A DNA stretch of 64,000 nucleotides from Rhodoferax sp. (GCF_012927445.1 NZ_JABBPD010000008.1:248001-312000); one strand, 5' to 3'. Numbered from the stretch's first letter, positions 36,128 through 44,788 are shown. Numbers and translations: made by a program. The notes: generated from the letters alone by a model not told the origin.

Positions 36128-36141
36128 AGAACGATCGTTCT
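36128..36141. promoter_or_regulatory. Perfect palindrome AGAACGATCGTTCT in divergent promoter
   Basis: The 14-bp perfect palindrome AGAACGATCGTTCT lies 25 bp before the SDR start and about 98 bp before the ETF-QO start. GAACG-N2-CGTTC operators are typical of TetR-type regulators of fatty-acid degradation in proteobacteria (PsrA/FadP-like), which suits the flanking genes. The regulator is not in the window. Confidence 0.6.
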
Positions 36142-36165
36142 TTTTTATTCATGGAGACTTTGAAA

Positions 36166-36948
36166 ATGGCTTACAGCATTGATCTTTCGGGCCGGGTGGC
36201 TTTTATCACGGGTGCCTCCAGCGGCTTGGGAGCCCAGTTTGCCAGAACCCTGGCAAGGGCCGGTTCTGCCGTGGTTCTGGCCAGTCGCCGGGTTGACAAA
36301 CTGAAGGATCTCCGCGCCCAGATTGAAGGCGAGGGCGGTGATGCGCATGTGATGGAACTGGACGTTACCGACCACGGCTCCATCAAGTCGGCGGTGGCCC
36401 ATGCCGAAACCGAAGTCGGCTCCATCGATATTCTGATCAACAACTCAGGCGTGAGCACCACCCAGCGCATTCAGGACGTGTCGGAAGAAGACTACGACTA
36501 TATCTTTGACACCAACCTCAAGGGTGCTTTTTTTGTGGCGCAAGAGGTGGCTAAACGCATGTTGGCGCGGGCGCAAGGGTCGGCGCCGGGCACTTACACC
36601 GGCGGGCGCATTGTCAACATCGCCTCGACCGCGGGTTTGCGCACGCTGCCGCAAATCGGGGTCTATGGCATGAGCAAGGCGGCGGTGATCCAGATGACCA
36701 AAGCCATGGCGCTGGAGTGGGGCAAGTTTGGCATCAACGTCAATGCCATCTGCCCGGGTTATATCGACACCGAGATCAATCACCCGCACTGGAAGACCGA
36801 GCAGGGGCAGAAGCTGGTGCAGATGCTGCCACGCAAACGGGTCGGGCAACCCCAGGACTTGGATGCCTTGCTGGTTATGCTGTGCGCCAAGGAGAGTCAC
36901 TTCATCAACGGCGCCATCATTGCCGCCGACGATGGCTTTGCCGTCTGA
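36166..36948 (+). CDS. SDR dehydrogenase, probable 3-hydroxyacyl-CoA dehydrogenase
   Basis: A 260-residue short-chain dehydrogenase. AFITGASSGLGAQFARTL binds the nucleotide, NNSGVSTTQRIQDV follows, and the active site is IASTAGLRTLPQIGVYGMSKAAV (Ser and Tyr-x3-Lys). The start at 36166 is 8 bases after GGAG; a second ATG at 36151 is in frame. The facing ETF-QO gene and the thioesterase gene downstream suggest a role in acyl-CoA metabolism, but the substrate is inferred from context only. Confidence 0.82.
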   Translation: MAYSIDLSGRVAFITGASSGLGAQFARTLARAGSAVVLASRRVDKLKDLRAQIEGEGGDAHVMELDVTDHGSIKSAVAHAETEVGSIDILINNSGVSTTQRIQDVSEEDYDYIFDTNLKGAFFVAQEVAKRMLARAQGSAPGTYTGGRIVNIASTAGLRTLPQIGVYGMSKAAVIQMTKAMALEWGKFGINVNAICPGYIDTEINHPHWKTEQGQKLVQMLPRKRVGQPQDLDALLVMLCAKESHFINGAIIAADDGFAV

Positions 36949-37005
36949 ACAGCCCGCCGTCTGCAGGCTTCAAGTGACCAACCGGTTTTATCAAGGAAAA
37001 AAACA

Positions 37006-37425
37006 ATGAAGATCGAGATTCCCGAGAAGAAGAAACTGGTGTTTGAGGTGCGTGTCCCGATTCGCTGGGGCGACATGGATGCCATGAACCATGTCAACAA
37101 CACCATCTATTTCCGCTATTTGGAGACGTGCCGCATTGACTGGATGGCGTCGATTGGCTGCATGCCCAACCCGCAGGGTGAAGGGCCGGTGATCGTCAAT
37201 GCGTTCTGCAATTTTTACAAGCAGCTCGAATACCCGGGCGACGTGCTGGTGAAGATGTATGTGAGCGACCCGGGCCGCACCACCTTTGAAACCTGGGGCA
37301 CGATGGAGCGGATCGACCAGCCGGGCGTGATCTACGCAGCCGGCGGCGCCACCACCATCTGGGTGGACTTTCCGAACCAGAAAGCCCTCACGCTGCCTGA
37401 CTGGATGCGGGAACTCGTGAGCTAA
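37006..37425 (+). CDS. Acyl-CoA thioesterase (hot-dog fold, 4HBT type)
   Basis: A 139-residue hot-dog thioesterase. The active-site block RWGDMDAMNHVNNTIYFRYLETCRIDWM carries the catalytic Asp of the 4-hydroxybenzoyl-CoA thioesterase family (WGDMDAMNHVNN), followed by strands FCNFYKQLEYPGDVLVKMYV and TTIWVDFPNQKALTLP. It probably hydrolyses an acyl-CoA and is read with the SDR gene 57 bp upstream. Confidence 0.88.
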   Translation: MKIEIPEKKKLVFEVRVPIRWGDMDAMNHVNNTIYFRYLETCRIDWMASIGCMPNPQGEGPVIVNAFCNFYKQLEYPGDVLVKMYVSDPGRTTFETWGTMERIDQPGVIYAAGGATTIWVDFPNQKALTLPDWMRELVS

Positions 37426-37440
37426 CATTTATGACTAATC

Positions 37441-37491
37441 AGCCTCTAGCCCCCGTCTTATCTGCGCAAGCAGCTATTTAATTAATAGCGT
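37441..37491 (+). repeat. Dispersed repeat, family A, intergenic copy
   Basis: AGCCTCTAGCCCCCGTCTTA, then TCTGCGCAAGCAGCTATTTA and ATTAATAGC. This is one of the two clearest intergenic copies and serves here as reference for the family. It fills the gap between the converging thioesterase and AhpD-like genes. Confidence 0.7.
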
Positions 37492-38064
37492 CTATTTTGA
37501 TTTTGGAATCCGGCCCATCTGGTAGAACTCGGGGTTGGGCATCATATTGGAGAAGCTGGCCATCCGGTTCGAGAGGCCAAAGAAGGCGGTGATGGCGGCA
37601 ATGTCCCAGGCGTCTTCGTCATTGAAGCCGTGCGCGTGCAGGGCGGCAAAGTCGGCGTCCTCGACTTCGGCTGATTTCTGGCAGACCTTCATCGCAAAGT
37701 CCAGCATGGCGCGCTGCCGTGGCGTGATGTCGGCCTTGCGGTAGTTCACCGCCACTTGGTCGGCGACCAGCGGCTTTTTCTCATAGATGCGCAGAATCGC
37801 ACCGTGCGCCACCACGCAATACAGGCACTGGTTGGCGGCGCTGGTGGTGGTCACGATCATTTCGCGGTCACCCTTGGTGAGGCCTGACTCTTTCAGCATC
37901 AGGGCGTCGTGGTAGGCAAAGAAGGCACGCCACTCGGCCGGTCGACGCGCCAGTGCTAGAAACACATTGGGCACGAAGCCCGCCTTCTCTTGCACCTCCA
38001 GCACTTTGGCCTTGATGTCGTCAGGCAGCTCATTGATGTCGGGGGCGGGGTAGCGTGTGCTCAT
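37492..38064 (-). CDS. AhpD-like peroxidase-related protein
   Basis: A 190-residue protein of the carboxymuconolactone-decarboxylase/AhpD superfamily. The redox motif NQCLYCVVAHG (Cys-x2-Cys-x3-His) is intact, inside VTTTSAANQCLYCVVAHGAI, and FNDEDAWDIAAITAFFGLSNRMA is the second family block. It belongs to the 'peroxidase-related enzyme' subgroup with a longer N-terminus. The catalase gene lies 106 bp upstream in the same direction, so both may answer to peroxide, although a terminator-like hairpin stands between them. Confidence 0.82.
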   Translation of the reverse strand: MSTRYPAPDINELPDDIKAKVLEVQEKAGFVPNVFLALARRPAEWRAFFAYHDALMLKESGLTKGDREMIVTTTSAANQCLYCVVAHGAILRIYEKKPLVADQVAVNYRKADITPRQRAMLDFAMKVCQKSAEVEDADFAALHAHGFNDEDAWDIAAITAFFGLSNRMASFSNMMPNPEFYQMGRIPKSK

Positions 38065-38117
38065 GGTGTGTCTCTCGTTGATGTGGTTCGCTTCGCATGA
38101 TACGTTTGCGCGGACGC

Positions 38118-38148
38118 AAAAAAAGCGCAGGGCTCATGCCCGGCGCTT
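38118..38148 (-). terminator. Intrinsic terminator of katA
   Basis: Read on the minus strand: AGCGCCGGGC, loop ATGA, GCCCTGCGCT followed by TTTTTTT. The stem has one internal mismatch. It lies about 25 bp past the catalase stop. Confidence 0.85.
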
Positions 38149-38170
38149 GTGATTGTGTTGAACCGGCTGC

Positions 38171-39604
38171 TTACACCTTGAGCCCCAAGGCTTTGGCCAC
38201 ACCGGCGCCATAGGCCGGGTCGGCCTTGCTGCAGTTGGCGATGTGGCGTTGCTGAATCGCTTTCGAGGCGCCGCCGACGGAGCGGGCAGTGTTGTCAAAC
38301 AGCACCTGCTGCTGCGCCGGCGTCATCAGGCGAAACAGATTGCCCGGTTGCGAGAAGTAGTCTTCGTCCACCCGGTGGTTCCAGTGGTCGGCGGCGCCCT
38401 CGATGGACAGCGGTGGTTCGGCAAAGTCGGGTTGCTCTTGCAAGGCGCCTTTGCTGTTGGGCTCGTAGCCAATCTCGGCGCCATTGTTGTGGTCGACGCG
38501 CATGGCGCCGTCGCGGTGGTTGCTGTGGAAGGGGCACTTGGGCGCGTTCACCGGAATCTGGTGGTGGTTCACACCCAGGCGGTAGCGCTGCGCATCGCCG
38601 TAGGCAAACAGGCGTGACTGCAGCATTTTGTCCGGCGAGAAGCTGATGCCCGGCACCACGTTGGCCGGCGAGAACGCCAACTGTTCGATTTCGGCAAAGT
38701 AGTTTTCGGCGTTGCGGTTGAGTTCCAGCACGCCGACGTCCCTCAGCGGGTAGTCGCCATGCGGCCAGACCTTGGTCAGGTCGAACGGATTCAGATGGTA
38801 GGTGGCCGCGTCTTTCTCCGGCATGACCTGAATCTTCAGGTTCCAGCGCGGGAAGTCGCCGTTGTCGATGGCGTTGAGCAGGTCCGACTGCGAGCTTTCG
38901 CGGTCTTTGCCGACCAGGGCTTCAGCCTCGGCATCGGTCAGGTTCTGGATGCCTTGTTGCGTCACGAGGTGGAACTTGACCCAGAAGCGCTCGTTCCTGG
39001 CATTGAGAAAACTGAAGGTGTGGCTGCCAAATCCGTGCATGTGGCGGTAGGACTTGGGCAGGCCGCGGTCACTCATGACGATGGTGACTTGGTGCAGTGC
39101 CTCCGGCAGCAGGGTCCAGAAGTCCCAGTTGTTTTCGGCGCTGCGCATGTTGGTGCGCGGATCGCGCTTGACGGCGCGGTTCAGGTCGGGAAACTTCAAC
39201 GGGTCGCGCATGAAGAACACCGGCGTGTTGTTGCCCACCAGGTCCCAGTTGCCTTCTTCGGTATAAAACTTCATGGCAAAGCCGCGGATGTCACGCTCGG
39301 CATCCGCCGCACCGCGCTCACCGGCCACGGTGGAAAAACGCATTGCCAAGTCCGTCTTTTTGCCAATAGTCGAAAAGATTTTGGCCTTGCTGAACTGCGT
39401 GATGTCGTGCGTCACCGTGAAGCTGCCAAAGGCGCCTGAGCCTTTGGCATGCATGCGCCGCTCGGGAATCACTTCGCGGTGAAAGTGTGCCAGCTTTTCC
39501 AGATGCCAGACGTCCTGCAGCAGCATGGGGCCGCGCGGGCCGGCGGTGATGACATTCTGGTTGTCGGGGACCGGCGCGCCAGCTGCGGTGGTTAATTTGG
39601 TCAT
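38171..39604 (-). CDS. katA: Monofunctional haem catalase, small-subunit clade
   Basis: A 477-residue catalase that breaks down hydrogen peroxide. The distal haem histidine lies in [15 protein letters not shown], the proximal tyrosine motif is [23 protein letters not shown], and [19 protein letters not shown] and [16 protein letters not shown] are family blocks. Length indicates the clade 3 small-subunit type. The upstream region (39623-39715) has five ATAG and one CTAT tetramers, suggesting OxyR control. It is divergent from the gene at 39808. Confidence 0.96.
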   Translation of the reverse strand: MTKLTTAAGAPVPDNQNVITAGPRGPMLLQDVWHLEKLAHFHREVIPERRMHAKGSGAFGSFTVTHDITQFSKAKIFSTIGKKTDLAMRFSTVAGERGAADAERDIRGFAMKFYTEEGNWDLVGNNTPVFFMRDPLKFPDLNRAVKRDPRTNMRSAENNWDFWTLLPEALHQVTIVMSDRGLPKSYRHMHGFGSHTFSFLNARNERFWVKFHLVTQQGIQNLTDAEAEALVGKDRESSQSDLLNAIDNGDFPRWNLKIQVMPEKDAATYHLNPFDLTKVWPHGDYPLRDVGVLELNRNAENYFAEIEQLAFSPANVVPGISFSPDKMLQSRLFAYGDAQRYRLGVNHHQIPVNAPKCPFHSNHRDGAMRVDHNNGAEIGYEPNSKGALQEQPDFAEPPLSIEGAADHWNHRVDEDYFSQPGNLFRLMTPAQQQVLFDNTARSVGGASKAIQQRHIANCSKADPAYGAGVAKALGLKV

Positions 39605-39622
39605 GGCTGTTTTCCTTTGCTG

Positions 39623-39715
39623 ATAGATTGAAACAACTAATAGTCTTTTTATTATGTTCAGCGACTATCCATGAGGCAATAGCAATTCGATAGTAATTTT
39701 TCAAAGCGCTGATAG
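39623..39715. promoter_or_regulatory. Possible OxyR-binding region upstream of katA
   Basis: ATAG tetramers at 39623, 39640, 39679, 39690 and 39712 and CTAT at 39665 lie in the divergent katA/CMD promoter. OxyR contacts ATAG/CTAT elements with about 10-bp spacing; the spacing here is only partly regular, so this is tentative. Confidence 0.3.
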
Positions 39716-39807
39716 TTATTGGCTTTGTTTCAGGCCGCGAGTCCGACTGTCCCGATCGCGTGCCAGAGCCGCCCGCTATGCTCGGTGATTTTGCAGGAGT
39801 ACACACG

Positions 39808-40185
39808 ATGGATACCCAGTTTGACAAAGGCTTGGCGACGCGAAAACAGGTGATGGGCGAAGACTTTGTCGCCAAGGCCTTGGGCAATGTGACCGATTTC
39901 ACGCGGCCCATGCAGCAGCACATCACCCGCAACGCCTGGGGCGATGTGTGGCAACGCGAGGGGCTGGATTTGAAAACCCGCAGCCTGATCACGGTGGCCA
40001 TGCTTACCGCGTTAGGCAAGCAGCACGAGCTCAAGGGCCATGTGCGCGGCGCGCTGAACAACGGCGCCACCGTGGCCGAGATTCAAGAGGTGCTGCTGCA
40101 CGCCAGCATTTACTGCGGTGTGCCGGCGGCGGTGGAGGCGTTTCGTTCGGCGGCTGAAGTGGTAGATGGGCCAGGTCAAGCTTGA
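39808..40185 (+). CDS. pcaC: Carboxymuconolactone decarboxylase family protein
   Basis: A 125-residue protein with the features of 4-carboxymuconolactone decarboxylase: FDKGLATRKQVMGEDFVAKAL, the block EGLDLKTRSLITVAMLTALGKQHELKGHVRGALNNG and EIQEVLLHASIYCGVPAAVEAFR. These are the PcaC-type residues and there is no AhpD Cys-x2-Cys motif, so it is not a redox member. No other protocatechuate genes are nearby, hence the exact substrate is uncertain. AGGAG precedes the ATG at 39808. Confidence 0.8.
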   Translation: MDTQFDKGLATRKQVMGEDFVAKALGNVTDFTRPMQQHITRNAWGDVWQREGLDLKTRSLITVAMLTALGKQHELKGHVRGALNNGATVAEIQEVLLHASIYCGVPAAVEAFRSAAEVVDGPGQA

Positions 40186-40227
40186 ATTGTGTTAGGTTGG
40201 GTTGGCAGCACACAAGCAACTGCTAAA

Positions 40228-40350
40228 CTCAGCCCATCATTGGGGAGTAGTCGCCTTTCACGCTGTTGAAAGGGCTTGCGTCAACATACTTGATCGGTCG
40301 ATCATGGTGCAAGCGGTTTCTAACTTGGCAAGACCTTTGACTGTGCAGCT
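40228..40350 (+). ncRNA. Manganese riboswitch (yybP-ykoY type)
   Basis: The conserved elements are in order: TGGGGAGTAG at 40241, GTCAACATACTTG, ATGGTGCAAGCGG and GGCAAGACCTTTGA ending near 40340. These are the core loops of the yybP-ykoY family, which senses Mn2+. The gene behind it is the Mn exporter MneA, the typical partner in proteobacteria. A GGCCGG...CCGGCC pair (40358-40395) just ahead of the gene may be the expression platform. Confidence 0.9.
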
Positions 40351-40407
40351 TCGGAGTGGCCGGGGAGATGTGCGGTCATTGTTTTTTGTCCGGCCTTGGA
40401 ATCCCTC

Positions 40408-40983
40408 ATGGAAGCTCTTCTCATTTCTACTGGCGTTGTCGCTCTCGCAGAGATCGGCGACAAAACCCAACTGCTGGCGTTCATTCTCGCGGCACGTTTC
40501 AAAAAACCTCTTCCGATCATTGCCGGCATCCTGTGCGCCACGCTGGTCAATCACGGCCTGGCGGGCGCCTTGGGCGCGTGGATTACCTCCGTCGTCAGTC
40601 CCGAGGCGATGCGCTGGGCGTTAGGTCTGTCGTTTATCGGTATGGCGATCTGGACGCTGATTCCCGACAAGATCGAGGAAGAAGAAACCCAGGTGGCCAA
40701 ACACCTCGGTGTTTTTGGTGCAACCCTCATCACCTTCTTTCTGGCCGAGATGGGCGACAAGACCCAGATCGCCACCGTTGCCCTGGCGGCGCACTACGGG
40801 GCGCCATTGATGGTTGTTGCGGGCACCACGCTGGGCATGCTGCTGGCGGATGTGCCGGCCGTTTTTGTTGGCAACAAGTTCGCCGCCAAAATTCCGATGA
40901 AACTGGTGCACTCCATTGCGGCCGGCATTTTTGCAGTGATGGGTTTGCTCACGCTGTTCAAGGTCGAGCAACTGTTTCAGTAG
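40408..40983 (+). CDS. mneA: Manganese exporter (UPF0016 / GDT1 family)
   Basis: A 191-residue inner-membrane protein of six helices in two repeats. Each half has the E-x-G-D-K-T signature: ALAEIGDKTQLLAFIL and FLAEMGDKTQIATVAL. This is the family of GDT1/TMEM165 and of bacterial MneA, which exports Mn2+. The manganese riboswitch directly upstream supports this. A TTG at 40396 is also in frame, but the ATG at 40408 gives the usual N-terminus. Confidence 0.93.
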   Translation: MEALLISTGVVALAEIGDKTQLLAFILAARFKKPLPIIAGILCATLVNHGLAGALGAWITSVVSPEAMRWALGLSFIGMAIWTLIPDKIEEEETQVAKHLGVFGATLITFFLAEMGDKTQIATVALAAHYGAPLMVVAGTTLGMLLADVPAVFVGNKFAAKIPMKLVHSIAAGIFAVMGLLTLFKVEQLFQ

Positions 40984-41000
40984 GCGTTGACACTCGCCAT

Positions 41001-41032
41001 CAAGCGCCAGGGTTTAGGGTTTATGGCGCTTG
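41001..41032. terminator. Hairpin after mneA
   Basis: CAAGCGCC at 41001-41008 pairs exactly with GGCGCTTG at 41025-41032 around a 16-base loop. It lies 18 bp after the mneA stop; no T-run follows, so it is a weak terminator candidate. Confidence 0.4.
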
Positions 41033-41078
41033 GCTTGGCGGTGCGTATTAATAATCCGGCGGAGTATTCCTTGCTGCG

Positions 41079-41209
41079 TTAACTCAAGAATTTGATGAGA
41101 ACGCCTGGATGAATGCTCCAGCCGACAAAGCCGGACAGTCCCATGAGAAAGCCAAAGCCAGCGGTGGGGTTGAGGCGCGACCCAGCAGGATTGTTTGCGT
41201 GAATGGTTG
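41079..41209 (-). other. Short open frame, possible remnant of a membrane protein
   Basis: On the minus strand the frame VATIHANNPAGSRLNPTAGF continues as GFLMGLSGFVGWSIHPGVLIKFLS to a TAA stop. The hydrophobic end reads like the C-terminus of a small membrane protein, but no start codon with ribosome site is visible. It lies just behind the 48-residue membrane-protein gene. It could be a decayed gene or chance. Confidence 0.25.
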
Positions 41210-41356
41210 CTACAGACCGCGTCCTCGAATGAGCCGAATCAGAATCACAACGACCGCGATGACCAGGAGGATATGAATGAATCCGCCCATGGTGTATGCG
41301 CTGACTAATCCTAAAAGCCAGAGAACAAGCAAAATGACTGCAATGGTTTCAAGCAT
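41210..41356 (-). CDS. Small membrane protein, lmo0937 family
   Basis: A 48-residue protein: MLETIAVILLVLWLLGLVSA, a short Gly turn (YTMGG), then FIHILLVIAVVVILIRLIRG and RGL at the end. Two hydrophobic helices around a Gly-rich turn and an Arg-rich tail are the mark of the lmo0937 family of tiny stress-associated membrane proteins. GGAGA lies 7 bases before the ATG. The role is unknown; the BON-domain lipoprotein gene across the divergent region is a common companion in envelope stress. Confidence 0.8.
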   Translation of the reverse strand: MLETIAVILLVLWLLGLVSAYTMGGFIHILLVIAVVVILIRLIRGRGL

Positions 41357-41605
41357 GTGTATTCTCCTTTAGCCAAAATTTGGCGGTAGTCAAATCATAC
41401 GGCGGATTACCACGGATCGTCACTTTAGCCCTTGCACCACTGAGGCCTATGTGTTCTCGATTTTTTCTCAATCCGGGCTGGCACTTGATGGTGTAAGGCT
41501 TTAACTTGTCATCAGTGGGTTATCAGGTTACGCTGCAGTTGGCTGGTCGGGGCGTCTCGATCCGATCAATCTGTATCAGCTATCAACTATCACTGGAGGT
41601 TCAAC

Positions 41606-41920
41606 ATGATCATTCGCAACACTCTCGCCGCCATCATTGCGGCAGCGGCTTTGCTTACTGCAACGGGCTGCGCGGTCCATCGTGGTCAGGAAACCGTTGG
41701 CGCCTACGTCGACGATACAACGATCACCACCACGGTGAAGGCACGCTTTGTTCAAAACAAAGACGTCGACGCTTCCAGTATTCGGGTTGAAACTCTCAAT
41801 GGCACGGTCCTGTTGTCCGGTTTCGCCAAGACCGCGAATGAGCGGAGTTCCGCTGAGACTCTCGCTCGGGGCGTTAGCGGTGTGAAAGCGGTCAAGAACG
41901 AGATTGCCATTCGTCCTTGA
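41606..41920 (+). CDS. BON-domain lipoprotein
   Basis: A 104-residue exported protein. The lipoprotein signal is AAALLTATGC with the lipidated Cys after TATG. The mature part is a single BON domain: TTTVKARFVQNKDVDASSIRVETLNGTVLLSGFAKTANER with the conserved glycine, then GVSGVKAVKNEIAI. It resembles OsmY/DolP halves and probably binds phospholipid at the periplasmic side of the outer membrane. GGAGG precedes the start. Confidence 0.88.
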   Translation: MIIRNTLAAIIAAAALLTATGCAVHRGQETVGAYVDDTTITTTVKARFVQNKDVDASSIRVETLNGTVLLSGFAKTANERSSAETLARGVSGVKAVKNEIAIRP

Positions 41921-41958
41921 TCCTCGCCAGAAACTTCTGTCAATCAGAGCTTCAGGTT

Positions 41959-42501
41959 TCAGCCCGCCATTAGTTTGTGCACTAAATCGCCCGTGTTCGC
42001 TGCCTTGTATTTACGCATCAAGCGGGCACGGTAGATTTCAACGGTGCGGTGGCTGATGGTGAGCGCCTTGCCGATTTCTTTAGACGTGAGGCCGTCCATC
42101 AGATGGGCGGCCACCTCGCGTTCTCGCGCCGTGAGTTCGGCCTTGACCGGGCGACGTGAGCTCATGTCAATAAAGGTCCAGATGCCTGCCTCATGCGGCG
42201 CGTCCTGGTTCAGTGCCCGGCCGGTCACATGACACCAAAAGGTTTCGCCACTGGATCGCTTCATGATGCGATCATCCGCGTAGGTGCCGTTGCGATTCAA
42301 AATGGGTGCAATGCGCAGACCGGTGCGCTCAAACTCGATGAGACTCGGGTACAGCACCTGAAACGATTGGCCCACCAGCAGTTCGCGTGATGCGCCAAAC
42401 ATCTCGCACAAGTGGCGGTTGCAGTCCAGCATTTGCCGGTTGCGCGACAGAACCAGTCCGACCGGTGCCAGCTCGAATGCAAGACGGTAATCAATATCCA
42501 T
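41959..42501 (-). CDS. PAS-LuxR type regulator of the CoA-transferase operon
   Basis: A 180-residue regulator. Residues 1-115 form a PAS domain (DYRLAFELAPVGLVLSRNRQ, SGETFWCHVTG, GIWTFIDMSSRR) and 125-180 a LuxR HTH (LTAREREVAAHLMDGLTSKEIGKALTISHRTVEIYRARLMRKY). It is divergent from the CoA-transferase genes with about 100 bp between starts, so it probably activates them. The frame is open to 42579, but the PAS sequence begins at MDIDYRL. Confidence 0.87.
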   Translation of the reverse strand: MDIDYRLAFELAPVGLVLSRNRQMLDCNRHLCEMFGASRELLVGQSFQVLYPSLIEFERTGLRIAPILNRNGTYADDRIMKRSSGETFWCHVTGRALNQDAPHEAGIWTFIDMSSRRPVKAELTAREREVAAHLMDGLTSKEIGKALTISHRTVEIYRARLMRKYKAANTGDLVHKLMAG

Positions 42502-42604
42502 GCTTGTGTGGGTCGCAAGAGTTAGGGTTTGTACTTTACGAAGAACTACGTATTTAGCTAGGTAGTATCGTACGTGCATAAATTCTTTGAAGGAGATAGA
42601 TCAA

Positions 42605-43312
42605 GTGAATAAGATTTACCCAAGTGCCGCCAAGGCGCTGGAAGGCATTGTCAAAGACGGGCAACTTCTGGCTGTCGGTGGCTTCGGCCTGTGTGGCATC
42701 CCCGAGGCCCTGATTGACGCCCTGCGCGATACCGGCGTCAAAGATCTGACGGTCATCTCCAACAACGCGGGTGTCGATGGCTTCGGCCTGGGCAAACTGC
42801 TGGAGACCCGCCAGATCACCAAAATGATCTCCAGCTACGTGGGTGAAAACAAAGAATTCGAACGTCAATACCTTGCGGGTGAGTTGCAGCTTGAATTCAC
42901 GCCGCAGGGCACGCTGGCTGAAAAGCTGCGGGCCGGTGGTGCTGGCATTCCGGCGTTTTACACCCGCACGGGCGTGGGCACACTGGTGGCTGAAGGCAAG
43001 GAAAACCGGGTGTTTGATGGCCATGTCTACATCATGGAACACGCCCTGGTGCCCGAAGTCTCGCTGGTCAAGGCCTGGAAGGCTGACAAGAGTGGCAATT
43101 TGCTGTTCCGCCGCACGGCGCGTAACTTCAATCCGGCCGTTGCAATGGCGGGCAAGATCACGGTCGTTGAGGTGGAGGAGATTGTCGAGACCGGCACCTT
43201 CGATCCTGATTCAGTGCATTTGCCCGGCATTTACGTGCACCGGATTGTGCTCAATGCAACGCCCGAGAAGCGCATTGAAAAAAGAACCATCACTGAGAAA
43301 GCAGGAGTCTGA
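42605..43312 (+). CDS. scoA: 3-oxoacid CoA-transferase subunit A
   Basis: A 235-residue alpha subunit of a succinyl-CoA:3-oxoacid (acetoacetate or 3-oxoadipate) CoA-transferase. The GTG start follows AAGGAG by 9 bases. [17 protein letters not shown] is the family glycine loop, [16 protein letters not shown] and [26 protein letters not shown] follow. [15 protein letters not shown]-like sequence and the subunit B behind it complete the enzyme. The pair allows use of acetoacetate or a dicarboxylic aromatic intermediate. Confidence 0.93.
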   Translation: MNKIYPSAAKALEGIVKDGQLLAVGGFGLCGIPEALIDALRDTGVKDLTVISNNAGVDGFGLGKLLETRQITKMISSYVGENKEFERQYLAGELQLEFTPQGTLAEKLRAGGAGIPAFYTRTGVGTLVAEGKENRVFDGHVYIMEHALVPEVSLVKAWKADKSGNLLFRRTARNFNPAVAMAGKITVVEVEEIVETGTFDPDSVHLPGIYVHRIVLNATPEKRIEKRTITEKAGV

Positions 43313-43314
43313 TC

Positions 43315-43953
43315 ATGGCTTGGACACACGACCAAATGGCGGCCAAAGCTGCTGAAGAATTGCATGATGGGTTTTACGTCAACCTGGGGATTGGCTTGCC
43401 AACCATGGTGGCGAATTTCGTCAACCCGGACATTGAGGTTTGGCTGCAAAGCGAAAACGGCATGCTGGGCATCGGCCCGTTTCCAACCGACGACGAGGTC
43501 GATGCCGACTTGATCAACGCCGGCAAGCAGACCGTGACGACCATTCCCGGGTCCTCAATTTTTGGCAGTCACGACAGCTTCGCCATGATTCGTGGCGGCA
43601 AGATCAACCTGAGCATTCTGGGCGCCATGCAGGTGAGTGAAACCGGCGATCTGGCCAACTGGATGATCCCCGGCAAGATGGTCAAGGGCATGGGCGGCGC
43701 GATGGATCTGGTGGGGGGCGTCAAGAGCGTCGTTGTGCTGATGGAACACGTGGCGAAGAAAAAAGACGGCACCATCGATTTGAAGATACTGCCCACTTGC
43801 ACGCTGCCGCTCACCGGCGTCGGCGTGGTGGACCGCATCATCACCGATCTGGCTGTGCTGGATGTGACGCCGCACGGCCTGAAAGTGGTGGAGATGGCGC
43901 CCGGCGTGACGCGCGAAGAGTTGCAGGCCAAGACGGGCGTGCAGCTGCACTAA
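43315..43953 (+). CDS. scoB: 3-oxoacid CoA-transferase subunit B
   Basis: A 212-residue beta subunit beginning two bases after scoA. The catalytic glutamate is in [15 protein letters not shown], which forms the glutamyl-CoA thioester, and [39 protein letters not shown] is the diagnostic block. It ends with a 4-base overlap into the convergent spermidine-synthase-like gene. Confidence 0.94.
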   Translation: MAWTHDQMAAKAAEELHDGFYVNLGIGLPTMVANFVNPDIEVWLQSENGMLGIGPFPTDDEVDADLINAGKQTVTTIPGSSIFGSHDSFAMIRGGKINLSILGAMQVSETGDLANWMIPGKMVKGMGGAMDLVGGVKSVVVLMEHVAKKKDGTIDLKILPTCTLPLTGVGVVDRIITDLAVLDVTPHGLKVVEMAPGVTREELQAKTGVQLH

Positions 43954-44705
43954 CCCGGCTGCGTCATGTCCCAGGAGATACGCGAAAACTCTCGCTGGAG
44001 TTGATCGCGTACTTCCTGGTCAAAATTTTTCAGCGGGTCGTTCTGCCGCAGCTCATCCACTGACATACGGGGCCCTTTGCTCGCAAAAAGAATGCTGTTG
44101 CTTTTTTCTTTGGAGGCGATCTCCAGCAGGTTGCCGTCGAAAGCCAGTCGGATGCGCCCGCTGAACACCGGGTGCTCCGGGTGATCGTGATGCAGGTTGG
44201 CTGCCATGACCCCATGGGGTGAGAGCACCTTGAAGCAGTCGTCGTAAAAGCGCTGTGAGCACAGGCTTGGCGCTTGTCCCCGACTGTCGAAGCCGTCTAC
44301 CAGCAGCACATCAAATCGTTCTGAGGTGTCGCGTACAAAGTCAGCCCCGTCCGCACAAATCATGGCGATACGCGTCTCATCTTCGGGCACTTCAAATTCT
44401 TGCCGCAGTGCAATCACCTGAGGATTGATTTCAAGCACCGTGAACCGTGTGTCAGGCAGGTGGCGGTAACAAAACTTGAGCAGCGACCCGCCGCCCAGTC
44501 CAATCATGGCGATGTTGGCTGGCCGGCTGTTAAACATCAAAAAACCCATCATCGTGCGGGTGTAATCCACCTCCAGTTGGGTCGGTCGCGCACTGCACAT
44601 GCGGCTTTGCAGCTGGTCCAGGGTGAAATACAGGGATTTGATGCCGTCGGCAGAAAACACGAAAGGCGCATCGAACAGGGATGCATCGGATTCTGGGTGG
44701 GACAT
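43950..44705 (-). CDS. Spermidine-synthase-like methyltransferase-fold protein
   Basis: A 251-residue protein with the spermine/spermidine synthase fold. The nucleotide pocket [20 protein letters not shown], the acidic [15 protein letters not shown], and [20 protein letters not shown] are visible. The last block departs from true spermidine synthases, which carry DSSDP, so the substrate is uncertain. Similar orphan proteins are common in proteobacteria. Its 3' end overlaps scoB. Confidence 0.78.
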   Translation of the reverse strand: MSHPESDASLFDAPFVFSADGIKSLYFTLDQLQSRMCSARPTQLEVDYTRTMMGFLMFNSRPANIAMIGLGGGSLLKFCYRHLPDTRFTVLEINPQVIALRQEFEVPEDETRIAMICADGADFVRDTSERFDVLLVDGFDSRGQAPSLCSQRFYDDCFKVLSPHGVMAANLHHDHPEHPVFSGRIRLAFDGNLLEIASKEKSNSILFASKGPRMSVDELRQNDPLKNFDQEVRDQLQREFSRISWDMTQPG

Positions 44706-44714
44706 GATTTTGAC

Positions 44715-44788
44715 TGGAGCGGGTGATGAGAATCGAACTCACGTATCGAGCTTGGGAAGCTAGCGTTCTACCATTGAACTACACCCGC
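44715..44788 (-). tRNA. tRNA-Gly (anticodon CCC), CCA encoded
   Basis: Acceptor GCGGGTG pairs with CACCCGC, the D arm is GTTC...GAAC, the anticodon loop is TTCCCAA with anticodon CCC, and the T arm is GTGAG-TTCGATT-CTCAT. The terminal CCA is encoded. The anticodon stem CTAGC/GCTCG has a T-C mismatch at the second pair (28-42). Confidence 0.95.
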
